From UBA967 sp044375555 (GTDB lineage: Bacteria > Verrucomicrobiota > Verrucomicrobiia > Chthoniobacterales > Terrimicrobiaceae), in assembly GCA_044375555.1 (NCBI GenBank), contig JBILML010000001.1, forward strand, positions 124,001 to 188,000: a stretch of DNA of 64,000 nucleotides, given 5' to 3'. Shown one piece after another: positions 8,620-17,161 of the stretch. Under the pieces are notes generated by a model that worked only from the letters and a program-made list of their open reading frames with translations, made no database searches and had not been told where the DNA came from. How positions within the stretch are numbered: position 1 is the stretch's first letter; every line of letters starts with the position of its first letter. The position numbers and the translations under genes are program-made.

Positions 8620-8646
8620 TCGGCTCACGAAGAGCCGATTTTTTTT
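8620..8646 (+). terminator. Rho-independent terminator after tRNA-fMet
   Basis: The stem TCGGCTC/GAGCCGA (7 bp) with the five-base loop ACGAA is followed directly by eight T residues. It sits 12 bases after the tRNA. Confidence 0.85.
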
Positions 8647-8684
8647 GGAGTTTTCCCAGGGGTTTCATCTGACAAGGAATCGCA

Positions 8685-8713
8685 TTGAGGTTTCTCATCG
8701 GCGGGGCGAAAAT
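8685..8713 (+). promoter_or_regulatory. Putative promoter of the aldehyde dehydrogenase gene
   Basis: TTGAGG (8685-8690), 17 bases, then GAAAAT (8708-8713), only six bases before the ATG at 8720. If used, transcription would begin at or next to the start codon. Confidence 0.4.
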
Positions 8714-8719
8714 TTCCTC

Positions 8720-10126
8720 ATGAACGCCGAGCCATCCATCTGGCAAAACGCCTCACCGGGCGATCTCTCCTTTGGTTTTCCAGAGGCCCGCTCGGGCGAT
8801 GTGGATAAATCCGTAAGAAAATCCGTCGCCGCCTTTCAAGGATGGGCGGGGCTGACACTGGAGAAACGCCGCGAGGCTTTGGAAAAATGTCGCGTGGCCC
8901 TTCAGGACCGCTCCGAGCAACTGGCCGTATTGATTTCTCGTGAGACCGGAAAGCCGCTACGCGAGGCGCGACTCGAAATGGGCGCGGTGATTTCAAAATT
9001 CGACCTGACCTTTGCGGATGGCGATCGGTATTTGCGCGACACGATGATCGACGATGGACCCCATCCCTCTTTGGTCCGCCGCCATCCGCTTGGCCCGGCG
9101 GCGGTGATCGCTCCCTACAATTTCCCCATCCACCTGGGCCATGGGGCGACCGTCGCCTATTTGCTCGCGGGGAACACCGTGCTTTTCAAACCCTCACCGA
9201 TGGCGGTGAACACAGGCCTCGCCTATGCACAAGCCATGCAGACCGGATTGCCAGCCGGGGTTTTTGAGGTGGTGCCAGGCTGGGGCGAGACTGGAAAATC
9301 GCTCTGCGCCCATCCTGCCGTGCGGGCGGTGTGCTTCACAGGTTCCGTGCCGGTGGGGCGGGCCTTGTCTGAAATGCTCGCCCAAGATTATTCCAAATGC
9401 CTCGCTCTCGAACTGGGTGGAAAAAACTCAGCGATTATTTGTGGCGATGCCGACATCGCGCTCGCCGCCGAGGCCGTTGCCGACGGGATGTGTCTCACCG
9501 CCGGCCAGCGGTGCAATGCGACCTCGCGCGTTTTGGTGGATAAAAAAATCGCCGGGCCTTTTCTGGAAAAATTGCTGACCTCGGTGGCTCGATACAGCCC
9601 GGCTGATGTTTTGGAGGACACCACGATGCTCGGGCCTTTGATTAGCCTCGCGGCGCACGAGCGCTACGAAAAACTCACCTCGCTCGACATCGGAGATTGG
9701 ATTCTTCCCGGGGGAATTCTTGAGAAAAACTCCTGCGACCAACACGGCTATTGGGTTCTTCCCGCTATCATCGTGGCGTCGCAATCTTCGGCACTCGACC
9801 GCTCTCCGCTGGCGCAGCAAGAAATCTTCGCTCCCATTCTTGTGGTGGAAATTTATTCGACGGAGGATGAAGCCATCTCGCGGCATGAAGCTTGGAAGTT
9901 CGGTCTCACAGCGAGTGTCTTCACTGCCGACCCAGACCGCTTTCAACGAATCGGCTCGAGCCTGTCAGTCGGTAATCTCTACCAAAATCTCCCCACCACT
10001 TTTTCGCCATCCACACTTCCCTTTGGAGGGTGGGGGAGTTCTGGCAATGGACGACCCGGCGCCCGCGGCTTTGCACGATTCGGCATCCGCGAGCAGGCGG
10101 TTCAGTGGAGGAAAGGTTCCCAATGA
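8720..10126 (+). CDS. Aldehyde dehydrogenase, AstD-like
   Basis: A 468-residue NAD(P)-dependent aldehyde dehydrogenase. The family landmarks are 'APYNFPIHLGHGATVAYLLAGN' (split at residues about 131-152), 'FKPSP', the glutamate in 'ALELGGKN' (E231) and the catalytic cysteine in 'TAGQRC' (C265). The order 'YNFPxHL' and 'TAGQRC' resembles N-succinylglutamate semialdehyde dehydrogenase (AstD) more than betaine or succinate semialdehyde enzymes, but no other arginine-succinyl pathway gene is near, so the substrate is open. An upstream in-frame TTG lies inside the tRNA terminator, so the ATG at 8720 is preferred. The stop overlaps the start of a histidine kinase gene, which suggests co-expression. 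Confidence 0.85.
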   Translation: MNAEPSIWQNASPGDLSFGFPEARSGDVDKSVRKSVAAFQGWAGLTLEKRREALEKCRVALQDRSEQLAVLISRETGKPLREARLEMGAVISKFDLTFADGDRYLRDTMIDDGPHPSLVRRHPLGPAAVIAPYNFPIHLGHGATVAYLLAGNTVLFKPSPMAVNTGLAYAQAMQTGLPAGVFEVVPGWGETGKSLCAHPAVRAVCFTGSVPVGRALSEMLAQDYSKCLALELGGKNSAIICGDADIALAAEAVADGMCLTAGQRCNATSRVLVDKKIAGPFLEKLLTSVARYSPADVLEDTTMLGPLISLAAHERYEKLTSLDIGDWILPGGILEKNSCDQHGYWVLPAIIVASQSSALDRSPLAQQEIFAPILVVEIYSTEDEAISRHEAWKFGLTASVFTADPDRFQRIGSSLSVGNLYQNLPTTFSPSTLPFGGWGSSGNGRPGARGFARFGIREQAVQWRKGSQ

Positions 10127-11307
10127 AGCGGGGATTTCTGGACAAACTGATCGAGCGCCTCCCTCTGGTGCAGCCCGGCGAGGTGCAAAACTACCTCGTC
10201 GAAATCGCGAGAGAGAAGGGGTTCTTGGAAACCATCTTCAATGCCATCCTCGAGGGCGTCATCGTCACCAATCCCGAGGGACGCATCCTCTACCTGAATC
10301 GCGCCGCGTGTGGTTTTTTCGGGATCGAGTCCGATGCCAGCGTTGGCAAGCCACTGGCTGAGGTCGTGCGAGGGATTGATTGGGGCGCCTTGGGCGGCGC
10401 TGGCAGTGGTTCGGTGAGCCGCGACTTGGAGGTTTTTTATCCTGAGAATCGAATTTTGAATTTCTATGTCGTTCCTTTGATGTCCGACGAAAAAAATGCG
10501 GAGAACCGCGAGGCGGTGGCTCGGGCCATCATTCTGCGGGATATCACCGAGTCCAGGCGAGAGACCGAGGAGACGATTGAGGTGGAGCGTTTCTCCGCTC
10601 TCAACATGCTGGCTGCAGGGGTCGCTCACGAGATCGGGAATCCTCTCAACTCTCTCAATATTCACCTGCAACTCATGCAGCGGAATTTAAAGAAACTCCC
10701 CCCCAAGACCCGCGCTGCTCTGGATGAATCGGTGAATGTCGCCCGCAGCGAAGTCGCTCGACTCGACAACATCATCACCCAATTCCTTCGCGCAATCCGT
10801 CCGCAGGCCCTCGAACTTCAAGCTTCGGACATCAATGCTGTGGTCAATGAGGCTCTGCAATTTCTCGGAGCTGAAATCCAGGAGCGAGACATCCTTCTGG
10901 AAAAGCGCCTGAGCCATTCCCTGCCTTTGCTGCAGCTCGACCGCGATCAGTTCAAGCAGGCGTTCTACAACATTTGCAGGAACGCTTTTCAGGCCATGAA
11001 ATCCGGCGGCATCCTTCATATCGAAACTTCGCAGGACACCGAAAATGTGAAGATCGTTTTTGCCGATACCGGTGGAGGCATCGCGCCCGAGAATATCACG
11101 CGAATCTTCGAGCCCTACTTCACCACAAAATCCGACGGCAACGGACTCGGCCTTCTCATCGTCCGCCGCATCGTGCGTGCCCATGGCGGTGAGGTGATCC
11201 TCGAGAGCGCTCCCGGCCGCGGACTCACCGTCACCATCCTTTTGCCCCGTGCCGACCGCCGTGTGCGGTTTCTCCAGCAGGGCGATTTTTCACCAACCGA
11301 TTTATGA
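10123..11307 (+). CDS. PAS-containing sensor histidine kinase (NtrB-like)
   Basis: A 394-residue soluble kinase without membrane helices. A PAS domain covers about residues 35-145 ('IFNAILEGVIVTNPEGRILYLN'-type opening). The dimerisation and phosphoacceptor box is 'GVAHEIGNPLNSL' with His169. The ATPase domain holds the N box 'YNICRNAFQAM', the G1 box 'DTGGGIAPEN', the F box 'IFEPYFTT' and the G2 box 'GNGLGLLIV'. This combination resembles NtrB-type kinases that signal to sigma-54 activators, but no response regulator gene is in the window. The start overlaps the aldehyde dehydrogenase stop by ATGA and is preceded by a GAGGAAAGG ribosome site. A sensor of cytosolic state, ligand unknown. Confidence 0.88.
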   Translation: MKRGFLDKLIERLPLVQPGEVQNYLVEIAREKGFLETIFNAILEGVIVTNPEGRILYLNRAACGFFGIESDASVGKPLAEVVRGIDWGALGGAGSGSVSRDLEVFYPENRILNFYVVPLMSDEKNAENREAVARAIILRDITESRRETEETIEVERFSALNMLAAGVAHEIGNPLNSLNIHLQLMQRNLKKLPPKTRAALDESVNVARSEVARLDNIITQFLRAIRPQALELQASDINAVVNEALQFLGAEIQERDILLEKRLSHSLPLLQLDRDQFKQAFYNICRNAFQAMKSGGILHIETSQDTENVKIVFADTGGGIAPENITRIFEPYFTTKSDGNGLGLLIVRRIVRAHGGEVILESAPGRGLTVTILLPRADRRVRFLQQGDFSPTDL

Positions 11308-11819
11308 CAACAGACGAAACCCAAAACCTCACCCGTATACATCACGACGCCCGCTCCGCCTACGAAGCTGGTCGTCAAACGCCCGATGGAATCGCCAATC
11401 CCGATGACGCGGAATTTTTGAAAACGATCGGCATCAGCACCCAATTCCTTTTCGACTGTGTGGATGACTTCTCGCACTATGGCGAACCCGATTTGAAAAC
11501 CTTCCTCGCACTTTGCGATATCCGTGCCGGTTATTTCCGAGAGGTGCAGCATAGCGTGCCTCCTTCCCGCACGGTCGGCGAATGCGAATTGCCTCCGAAA
11601 ACCGATGAGTTTGATGGCATCGCTTGGCTGCCTCGCGTGATTCGGAAAGCCGAGTGCTTCCTTCATGGCTGCCTTTGCCCCGACATCATGTATGGCTGCG
11701 CCGGCGACCGGGCTTTTTTGGCCAAGCACCAAGTCTCGCTGCCGGATTTTTTAACGAAGGTGCGTGATACTGACGGCAATCCTGCGCACATGGCGGAATT
11801 TCTCCGCTCGGCGAAATAA
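11304..11819 (+). CDS. DUF5069 family protein
   Basis: A 171-residue soluble protein of unknown function, recognised by the DUF5069 pattern: 'GIAWLPRVIRKAECFLHG' in the centre (about residues 113-130) and 'FLTKVRDTDGNPAHMAEFL' near the end. Such proteins are common in Verrucomicrobiota and Planctomycetota. Its start overlaps the kinase stop by ATGA, so it may be a downstream partner in the same transcript. Four cysteines lie within 'CFLHGCLCPDIMYGC', a cluster that might bind metal, but this is not a known feature of the family. Confidence 0.7.
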   Translation: MTTDETQNLTRIHHDARSAYEAGRQTPDGIANPDDAEFLKTIGISTQFLFDCVDDFSHYGEPDLKTFLALCDIRAGYFREVQHSVPPSRTVGECELPPKTDEFDGIAWLPRVIRKAECFLHGCLCPDIMYGCAGDRAFLAKHQVSLPDFLTKVRDTDGNPAHMAEFLRSAK

Positions 11820-11859
11820 CCACCCGTCGCTGCGCATGAACTTTTCCCCGCAACTCGCC

Positions 11860-11887
11860 TTGCGCCCTCCGCGATTCGATTTATCTT
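11860..11887 (+). promoter_or_regulatory. Putative promoter before the 44-residue ORF
   Basis: TTGCGC (11860-11865), 16 bases, then TATCTT (11882-11887), seven bases before the ATG at 11895. The spacing repeats the near-leaderless layout seen at other genes here. Confidence 0.4.
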
Positions 11888-11894
11888 GGCCCGC

Positions 11895-12029
11895 ATGTTC
11901 GACCTGACTCGTCGCGAACAGGCTGTGGTGGCGGGTTTCCTTTTCCTTCTGGTCCTCGGACTGGGAGTGAAACATTGGAGGGAAACCCGCGGCTTGCAGC
12001 CCCCGGCGACCGGGATCGGTCAAAAATAG
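11895..12029 (+). CDS. Small membrane protein, 44 residues
   Basis: A short frame coding for a basic N-terminus 'MFDLTRREQ', one hydrophobic helix 'AVVAGFLFLLVLGLGV', and a polar C-tail. It stops two bases before the next start codon, so it looks like the first gene of the 11.9-15.1 kb unit. The N-terminus resembles that of small verrucomicrobial ComEA-like proteins, but no helix-hairpin-helix domain follows, so it might be a truncated form or an independent small protein. A promoter-like pair lies seven bases upstream. Support is from context and the clean membrane segment only. Confidence 0.55.
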   Translation: MFDLTRREQAVVAGFLFLLVLGLGVKHWRETRGLQPPATGIGQK

Positions 12030-12031
12030 CA

Positions 12032-12463
12032 ATGCAAGAAACTGGATTCCAACAAGCCGTCGAAAAAATCTGCCGTCAGGACAAGCGCTACAACCAAGAG
12101 GCCTACGCGTTTTTGCGCGATTCTCTCGAGGGGACAATGAAGCGCCGCAAGAAAACCCGCAAAGACACCAGCTCCCATGTCGGCGCCGAGGAGTTGCTCG
12201 ATGGGTTTCGACTCCATGCCCTCGATGAATTCGGGCCGATGTCCCTCATGGTCCTGAATTACTGGGGACTTCGCGCCAGCGAGGATGTCGGAAATATGGT
12301 TTTCAACCTCGTAAACGCCGAGGTTTTCGGCAAGACGGACGAGGACACGATCGAGAGTTTCCGCGATGTCTTTGATTTCTCCGAGGTTTTCGTTTCTCCC
12401 TTCCGCCCGGAGGGGGAAACATTGAACGCCGATTCCGAGTCGGCGGTCTTTACCGGATTATGA
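12032..12463 (+). CDS. Minf_1886 family protein
   Basis: A 143-residue soluble protein matching the Minf_1886 family, a conserved protein of unknown function typical of Verrucomicrobiota and related phyla. Features seen are 'RYNQEAYAFLRDSLEGT' (about residues 19-35), 'HVGAEELLDGFRLHALDEFG' and 'VLNYWGLRASEDVGNMVFNLV' split over 57-97. The ATG is two bases after the preceding stop, and the end overlaps the M16 peptidase start by ATGA. Function is unknown. Its presence is one of the better taxonomic hints in the window. Confidence 0.8.
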   Translation: MQETGFQQAVEKICRQDKRYNQEAYAFLRDSLEGTMKRRKKTRKDTSSHVGAEELLDGFRLHALDEFGPMSLMVLNYWGLRASEDVGNMVFNLVNAEVFGKTDEDTIESFRDVFDFSEVFVSPFRPEGETLNADSESAVFTGL

Positions 12464-15093
12464 TTTTTCGAACCACACTGCTTGCTGCCGCGATAACCAG
12501 TCTCATGACATCCCAATCCTCTGCCGAACCCGCCAAGGTTCCTGTATTACCCGAATCCCGAGCCGAAGTTTTTACCTACGAAAACGGCCTGACTCTGATC
12601 GTCGAGGAGGATCGGAGCGCGCCGGTGGCCAGCGTTCAAGCCTGGTGCGGCACGGGGAGTATCCACGAAGCCGATTGGATGGGAGCTGGGATGTCGCACA
12701 TTCTCGAGCACATGCTTTTCAAGGGCACCGAAAAGCGGCCGCCCGGTGCGATCGCCAACCAAGTCCAAAAGCTCGGCGGCTACATCAATGCCTACACCTC
12801 CTTCGACCGCACCGTTTATTGGATCGATATTCCCTCGAACGGCGCCCCGGAGGCCGTTGAAATCCTCGCCGATGTGATGCAAAACGCCACGCTCCCCGAG
12901 GACGAGTATGTGAAGGAGCAGGAAGTCATCCGTCGCGAATTTGCCATGGGATTTGACGATCCCGGTCGCCAGTCCTCCGAGCTCATGCTCCGCACCGTTT
13001 TTTCCGAAAGCCCATTCCGCCATCCCGTCATCGGTTATCTGGATGTCTACAACAAGCTCACCCGCGACGATGTGCTGCGCTACTACAAGACCCGCTATGT
13101 CCCGAACAACCTGACCTTCGTCGTCGTGGGAGATGTGGATGCGAAAAAAATCCGGAACGACCTGGGTGAGATGTTCAAAACCTCGCCACGCAAAGCCCTC
13201 GAGCCCGTTTATGTGGCCTCCGAACCGCCCCAACTCGGCCGCCGTGAAATCCACGAGGAATTTCCCACTGAGCTTTCGCGTCTTTCTCTCGCCTGGCGGA
13301 TTCCCGGTGTGACGCATCCCGACACGCCAGCCCTCGAAATCCTCGGCGAAATCCTCGGCTCGGGCGCGAGTTCCCGCCTGAACCGCGAACTCCGCGAACG
13401 GAAGGAAATCGTTCACCAAGCCGGTGGCGGTATGTTTTCTCTGCAAACTGAGGGGATTTTCGTGATGCAGGCGGTGAGCGATCCCGCCAAGCGCGAGGAG
13501 GCCGAGCACGAATCCCTCGTCGTTCTCGAGGACTTGAAGAAAAATGGCGTCACCGAAGCCGAGTTGGACCGCGCCCGTCGCTCGCTCCTCGCAGGTCAGC
13601 TTCAAGGTCTCACCACCATGCGAGGCAAAGCCTCCGACCTCGGATCGAATTGGATGCTCGCGAGAAACCTGAATTTCACAAAGCACTACCTCGACCAGAT
13701 CGCAAAGGTCACTGCGGAGGATGTCCAGCGCGTCGCCAAAAAATACCTCGGCTCGGAATCGATCAATATTTCCTCGCTCAATCCCGTCGGCTCGATGGCA
13801 TCCAAATCCTCGGAGTCCACGGCCTCCCAATCCGGCGAGATTCAGAAATTCACTCTGAAGAACGGTCTTCGCCTCCTCGTGCGGGAGGATTCGCGGCTCC
13901 CGTTGGTGTCGATGAATGCCGTCTTTCGCGGAGGGTTGCTGGCGGAGAATCGATCCACGAATGGAATCACGCGGCTCTATTCTCGCGCCCTTTTGAAGGG
14001 AACGAAAAATCGAACCGCCGAGCAAATCGCCGACCAAATCGAAGGAGTGGGTGGTGGCATCGGCTCTGACAGCGCGAACAATTCTTTCAGCGTGGGGCTG
14101 GATGTCATGGCTCCCGACTTGGCCCTCGCTGTCGAAATCCTCTCCGACATCTTGCTTCACCCGACCTTCCCCGAGAGGGAGGTGGAATTGGAAAGACGCT
14201 CTCAGATTGCCGGGATCAAGGCTGATGAGGAGCAGGTCACCTCAGTCGCCAGAAATCTCCTGCGCGAAAACCTCTTTGGCTCCCACCCCTACGGTCTCCG
14301 CAATCTGGGATCCTCCGACTCTGTGGCGGGGATCAAGCCCGAGCAATTGCGTGAATTCCACAATACCTACGCGTGCGCACGCAACGGCGTCATTTCCGTC
14401 TTCGGCGATGTGAAGGCTGAGGAAGTGAAGGCACTTTTTGAAAAATATTTTTCCGAAATGCCCGAGGGGAAGTTGGCGTTTGAAAATGTCGATCGGCCGG
14501 CTGTGCCTGCAGGCATTCCTCCCGCCTCCGCCTATCTCGACAAAAAACAAGCGGTCCTGATGATCGGTTATCAAGGCGCTTCGGTGGACGATCCCAACCG
14601 CATCGCGCTCGAAGTCATCAGCGAGGCTTCCAGCGATCTAGGCTCCCGTTTTTTCAACCGTATCCGCGAGCAAATGGGCTTGGCCTACTTTGTTGGAGCG
14701 GCTCAGTTCAACGGACTCGCGCCCGGGGCCTTTCTTTTCTACCTCGGCACGGATCCCAAAAAGCTCGACGCCGTGACTTTGGAAATGCGCTCCGAGATCG
14801 CTGATCTCGCCAAGTCTGGACTCACCGCCGAGGAACTCGAGCGCGCGCGTGCCAAGATGATTGGCGCGGAAGTCATCCGCAATCAAAGCAACAGCGCTCT
14901 TGCGGGAGTCGTGGCGGCCGATGAATTGATGGGGCTCGGCTACGAGGCTCACAAAAGCCGCAAGGAGCAGATCGAAAAAATCACCCTCGACGATACCCGC
15001 CGCGTCGCCGCAAAGTATTTTCATACCGATTCCAGCGTGGAGGCCGCCGTCATGCCGCCTCCAGACAAGGATCCCAAACCCGCAGCCAACTGA
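12460..15093 (+). CDS. Secreted M16 family zinc peptidase, two-domain fusion
   Basis: An 877-residue protein with an N-terminal signal peptide (about residues 1-22, ending near 'SSAEP'). The first half is a catalytic M16 unit with the inverted zinc motif HILEH (H80, E83, H84) and a downstream acidic helix 'KEQEVIRREFAM'. The second half, from about residue 460, repeats the M16 fold ('NGLRLLVREDSRLPLVSMNA') but has no HxxEH at the corresponding place ('LYSRALLKGT'). This active/inactive pairing in one chain is like the PqqL and mitochondrial-type organisation and forms a closed chamber for peptide degradation, here probably in the periplasm. It is translationally coupled to the Minf_1886 gene. 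Confidence 0.93.
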   Translation: MIFRTTLLAAAITSLMTSQSSAEPAKVPVLPESRAEVFTYENGLTLIVEEDRSAPVASVQAWCGTGSIHEADWMGAGMSHILEHMLFKGTEKRPPGAIANQVQKLGGYINAYTSFDRTVYWIDIPSNGAPEAVEILADVMQNATLPEDEYVKEQEVIRREFAMGFDDPGRQSSELMLRTVFSESPFRHPVIGYLDVYNKLTRDDVLRYYKTRYVPNNLTFVVVGDVDAKKIRNDLGEMFKTSPRKALEPVYVASEPPQLGRREIHEEFPTELSRLSLAWRIPGVTHPDTPALEILGEILGSGASSRLNRELRERKEIVHQAGGGMFSLQTEGIFVMQAVSDPAKREEAEHESLVVLEDLKKNGVTEAELDRARRSLLAGQLQGLTTMRGKASDLGSNWMLARNLNFTKHYLDQIAKVTAEDVQRVAKKYLGSESINISSLNPVGSMASKSSESTASQSGEIQKFTLKNGLRLLVREDSRLPLVSMNAVFRGGLLAENRSTNGITRLYSRALLKGTKNRTAEQIADQIEGVGGGIGSDSANNSFSVGLDVMAPDLALAVEILSDILLHPTFPEREVELERRSQIAGIKADEEQVTSVARNLLRENLFGSHPYGLRNLGSSDSVAGIKPEQLREFHNTYACARNGVISVFGDVKAEEVKALFEKYFSEMPEGKLAFENVDRPAVPAGIPPASAYLDKKQAVLMIGYQGASVDDPNRIALEVISEASSDLGSRFFNRIREQMGLAYFVGAAQFNGLAPGAFLFYLGTDPKKLDAVTLEMRSEIADLAKSGLTAEELERARAKMIGAEVIRNQSNSALAGVVAADELMGLGYEAHKSRKEQIEKITLDDTRRVAAKYFHTDSSVEAAVMPPPDKDPKPAAN

Positions 15094-15104
15094 GACAAAA
15101 CACC

Positions 15105-15509
15105 ATGCCAGAAGTCCAACAATCCACCCACTCCGGCGAGATGGCCCAGAGGTTCATCGAACTGGTCATGATGCAGGCCCAGCAAACCGCCATGTTCCTT
15201 GGTCAACTTCCCGGGCCCGATGGTCAAAAGCTCGAGCCGAACTTGCCTTACGCGAGAATGTTCATCGATCAAATCGAAATGCTGCAGGAGAAAACGCGCG
15301 GGAATTTGAGCCAAGAGGAAACGCAGGTTCTCAACAGTGTGCTTTCCGATCTCCGGCTCGCCTTTGTGCAAATCTCCAAATCCGCGCCCGAGGCCCACGA
15401 TGCCCCGCAGCCCCTCTCCAAGCCGGAAGTGGAGCCCAAGGTCGAGTCCGCCTCCGTCGATCAAGAGTCCGAGTCCCGAAAGCGTTTCACCAAAAGCTAC
15501 GGCTCCTGA
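15105..15509 (+). CDS. DUF1844 family protein
   Basis: A 134-residue protein. The first 90 residues match DUF1844: 'FIELVMMQAQQTAMFLGQL' followed by 'ARMFIDQIEMLQEKTRGNL'. The last 40 residues are Pro, Glu and Ser rich and likely disordered. The function is unknown. It follows the M16 peptidase by 11 bases, and the TSUP gene begins at the very next base after its stop codon, so the three are probably one transcript. Confidence 0.8.
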   Translation: MPEVQQSTHSGEMAQRFIELVMMQAQQTAMFLGQLPGPDGQKLEPNLPYARMFIDQIEMLQEKTRGNLSQEETQVLNSVLSDLRLAFVQISKSAPEAHDAPQPLSKPEVEPKVESASVDQESESRKRFTKSYGS

Positions 15510-16292
15510 GTGGGGGAATCCCTCCCGCTGCTTGAAATCGCTGCCCTGGCCGTCGGGGCTTGTTTGGCTGGGGCCATGAACGCCATCGCTGGCGGTGGCA
15601 CGATCATTACATTCCCCCTCTTGATCGCCTTCGGGATGCCGGCGATTCAAGCCAATGCCACGAGCACGGTGGCTCTCACGGTGGGAATTTTTGGTTCGGT
15701 TTATGGCTACCGCCAAAACCTCCCCGCCGCCAAACCGTGGATGAAGCTCTTTGGGCCCGTCAGCATCGTCGGTGGGTTGTTTGGCGCCTGGCTTCTCACC
15801 GTCACGAGCGAGAAGTTTTTTAACGACTTGGTTCCCTTTCTCATCCTTTTTGCGACGGTGTTGTTTCTCCTCGGAAATGTTCTGAGTCGCCTCGCGGGTT
15901 TCGATGCCTTGGAGATGACCACCCATTCCGCAAAAAGATTCACAGCCGCGGCGGCCCAGTTTGCCGTGGCGGTTTACGGGGGCTATTTTGGCGCGGGAAT
16001 TGGAATTCTGATGCTGGCGAGCTTTGCGCTCATTGGACTCAAAAACATCCATGAGATGAATGCCATCAAGACCGTTCTGGGCGGTCTGATCAATGTGGTG
16101 GCGGCTGTCTATTTTGTCTGGGCCGGCCTAGTCCAGTGGCCTGAAGCGATCGTGATGATGATTGGATCGACGATTGGCTACTACGGAGGGGCGGCGCTTA
16201 CCCAAAAAATTTCCCAAGCCCAAGTGCGTCTTCTGATCGCCGGGATCGGCTTGGCTCTATCGGCCGTGTTTTTCTGGCGGCAATTCTGCTGA
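15510..16292 (+). CDS. TSUP (TauE/SafE) family membrane transporter
   Basis: A 260-residue integral membrane protein with about eight helices and the TSUP hallmarks: 'GAMNAIAGGGTIITFPLL' near the N-terminus and the second-half repeat 'GGYFGAGIGILMLASFALIG'. Members export sulfite or other organosulfur and small carboxylate compounds, so the substrate here cannot be set. The GTG start immediately follows the DUF1844 stop (TGAGTG), with no spacer, a layout that favours reinitiation. It converges with the fliT-like gene on the other strand. Confidence 0.87.
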   Translation: MGESLPLLEIAALAVGACLAGAMNAIAGGGTIITFPLLIAFGMPAIQANATSTVALTVGIFGSVYGYRQNLPAAKPWMKLFGPVSIVGGLFGAWLLTVTSEKFFNDLVPFLILFATVLFLLGNVLSRLAGFDALEMTTHSAKRFTAAAAQFAVAVYGGYFGAGIGILMLASFALIGLKNIHEMNAIKTVLGGLINVVAAVYFVWAGLVQWPEAIVMMIGSTIGYYGGAALTQKISQAQVRLLIAGIGLALSAVFFWRQFC

Positions 16293-16307
16293 GTGCCGTT
16301 TCGGAGC

Positions 16308-16721
16308 CTACGCGAAGCCATTCAACCGCGAGGCGGGCGGTTCGCTGTAGATCGATTTTGAAATGTGCCGAGCCTGGCGGATTCGCTGACGGGCAAGATT
16401 CATTTCCTCCAACTCAGAGCGCATTTCTTCGGTGACTCGGTCGGCTTCCGCTCGATTCGCTTCGCGAAGAGCATCGGCGGCAGCGAGGCGCTTGCGAAGG
16501 GCTGTCGCCCGTAGCTCAGGAAGCTCGATGCGTTCCACAATTTCCGAGATGGCGACAATCAAGTCTCCTTGGGCGGGGAGGAGTTCCAAGAGGTTGTCTG
16601 CCTCTTTGTTTCGGATAAAGAAAATCTCCCGGCGAAGGTTCTCCTCGAAAGCGGTGAGGAGGGTGTTCAACCTCTGCTCATCCGAGGGAGGAGCAGGTGG
16701 TGCCGGCTTGCGAATCAGCAT
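16308..16721 (-). CDS. FliT/FlgN-like putative flagellar chaperone
   Basis: A 137-residue helical protein with long charged heptad-like stretches ('ATALRKRLAAADALREANRA'), a Pro-rich start and no membrane segment. It lies directly after fliS and overlaps it by seven bases. That position and size match FliT, the chaperone of the filament cap FliD, and its overall character resembles FlgN as well. Sequence motifs are too weak to decide. If it is FliT, it would keep FliD export-competent in the cytosol. Confidence 0.6.
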   Translation of the reverse strand: MLIRKPAPPAPPSDEQRLNTLLTAFEENLRREIFFIRNKEADNLLELLPAQGDLIVAISEIVERIELPELRATALRKRLAAADALREANRAEADRVTEEMRSELEEMNLARQRIRQARHISKSIYSEPPASRLNGFA

Positions 16722-17155
16722 TGGGCACCGAGGCCATGGGAGATCCCGGCTTCGGTTGCCTGAGCGGCAGATTGCTGGAGCAGCATTTGCGACCAGGCAT
16801 CACGGATGTCTTGCATGAACACGGCCACGACCTTGATTTTTTCGGGGCTCTTTTCCCTATTCGCCTCGGTCAGGTGCGTCTGCATGAAATCATAAAGGCG
16901 GTAGAGATTTTCAGAAAACGCCCCGCCTTTTTCCATGTTCAAGGTTGCTTGAAGTTCCGTGATGATAGCTTGGGCGCGCAGGATATTATTATGAATCTGC
17001 TCATTCCTGCGCGCAAAGTGTTCCTCTTGAAAACCGAGTTCAGCAGCCGCCATAAAGCGCAGGGCACCATCGTATAGCATCAATACCAATTCGCCAGGGG
17101 ACGCGGTTGTGGTTGCGGTCTTGCGATAGATATTGAGTTTGCTGTTCGGTTTCAA
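16715..17155 (-). CDS. fliS: Flagellin export chaperone FliS
   Basis: A 146-residue FliS, which binds the C-terminus of flagellin and prevents premature polymerisation. Family features are the N-terminal 'YRKTATTTASPGELVLMLYD' (about residues 10-29), 'HNNILRAQAIITELQATLN' and the helix 'NLYRLYDFMQTHLTEAN'. It lies between a 120-residue unknown protein and the FliT-like gene in the order fliD, unknown, fliS, fliT-like, transcribed on the minus strand. The flagellin gene is not in the window. The length is slightly above the usual 125-135 residues because of a C-terminal tail. Confidence 0.93.
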   Translation of the reverse strand: MKPNSKLNIYRKTATTTASPGELVLMLYDGALRFMAAAELGFQEEHFARRNEQIHNNILRAQAIITELQATLNMEKGGAFSENLYRLYDFMQTHLTEANREKSPEKIKVVAVFMQDIRDAWSQMLLQQSAAQATEAGISHGLGAQC

Positions 17156-17161
17156 AACAGA

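Noticed and set aside
12547..14160. A 537-residue open frame on the minus strand inside the M16 peptidase gene
   Set aside because: Antisense shadow of a clear family match, with no domain of its own.
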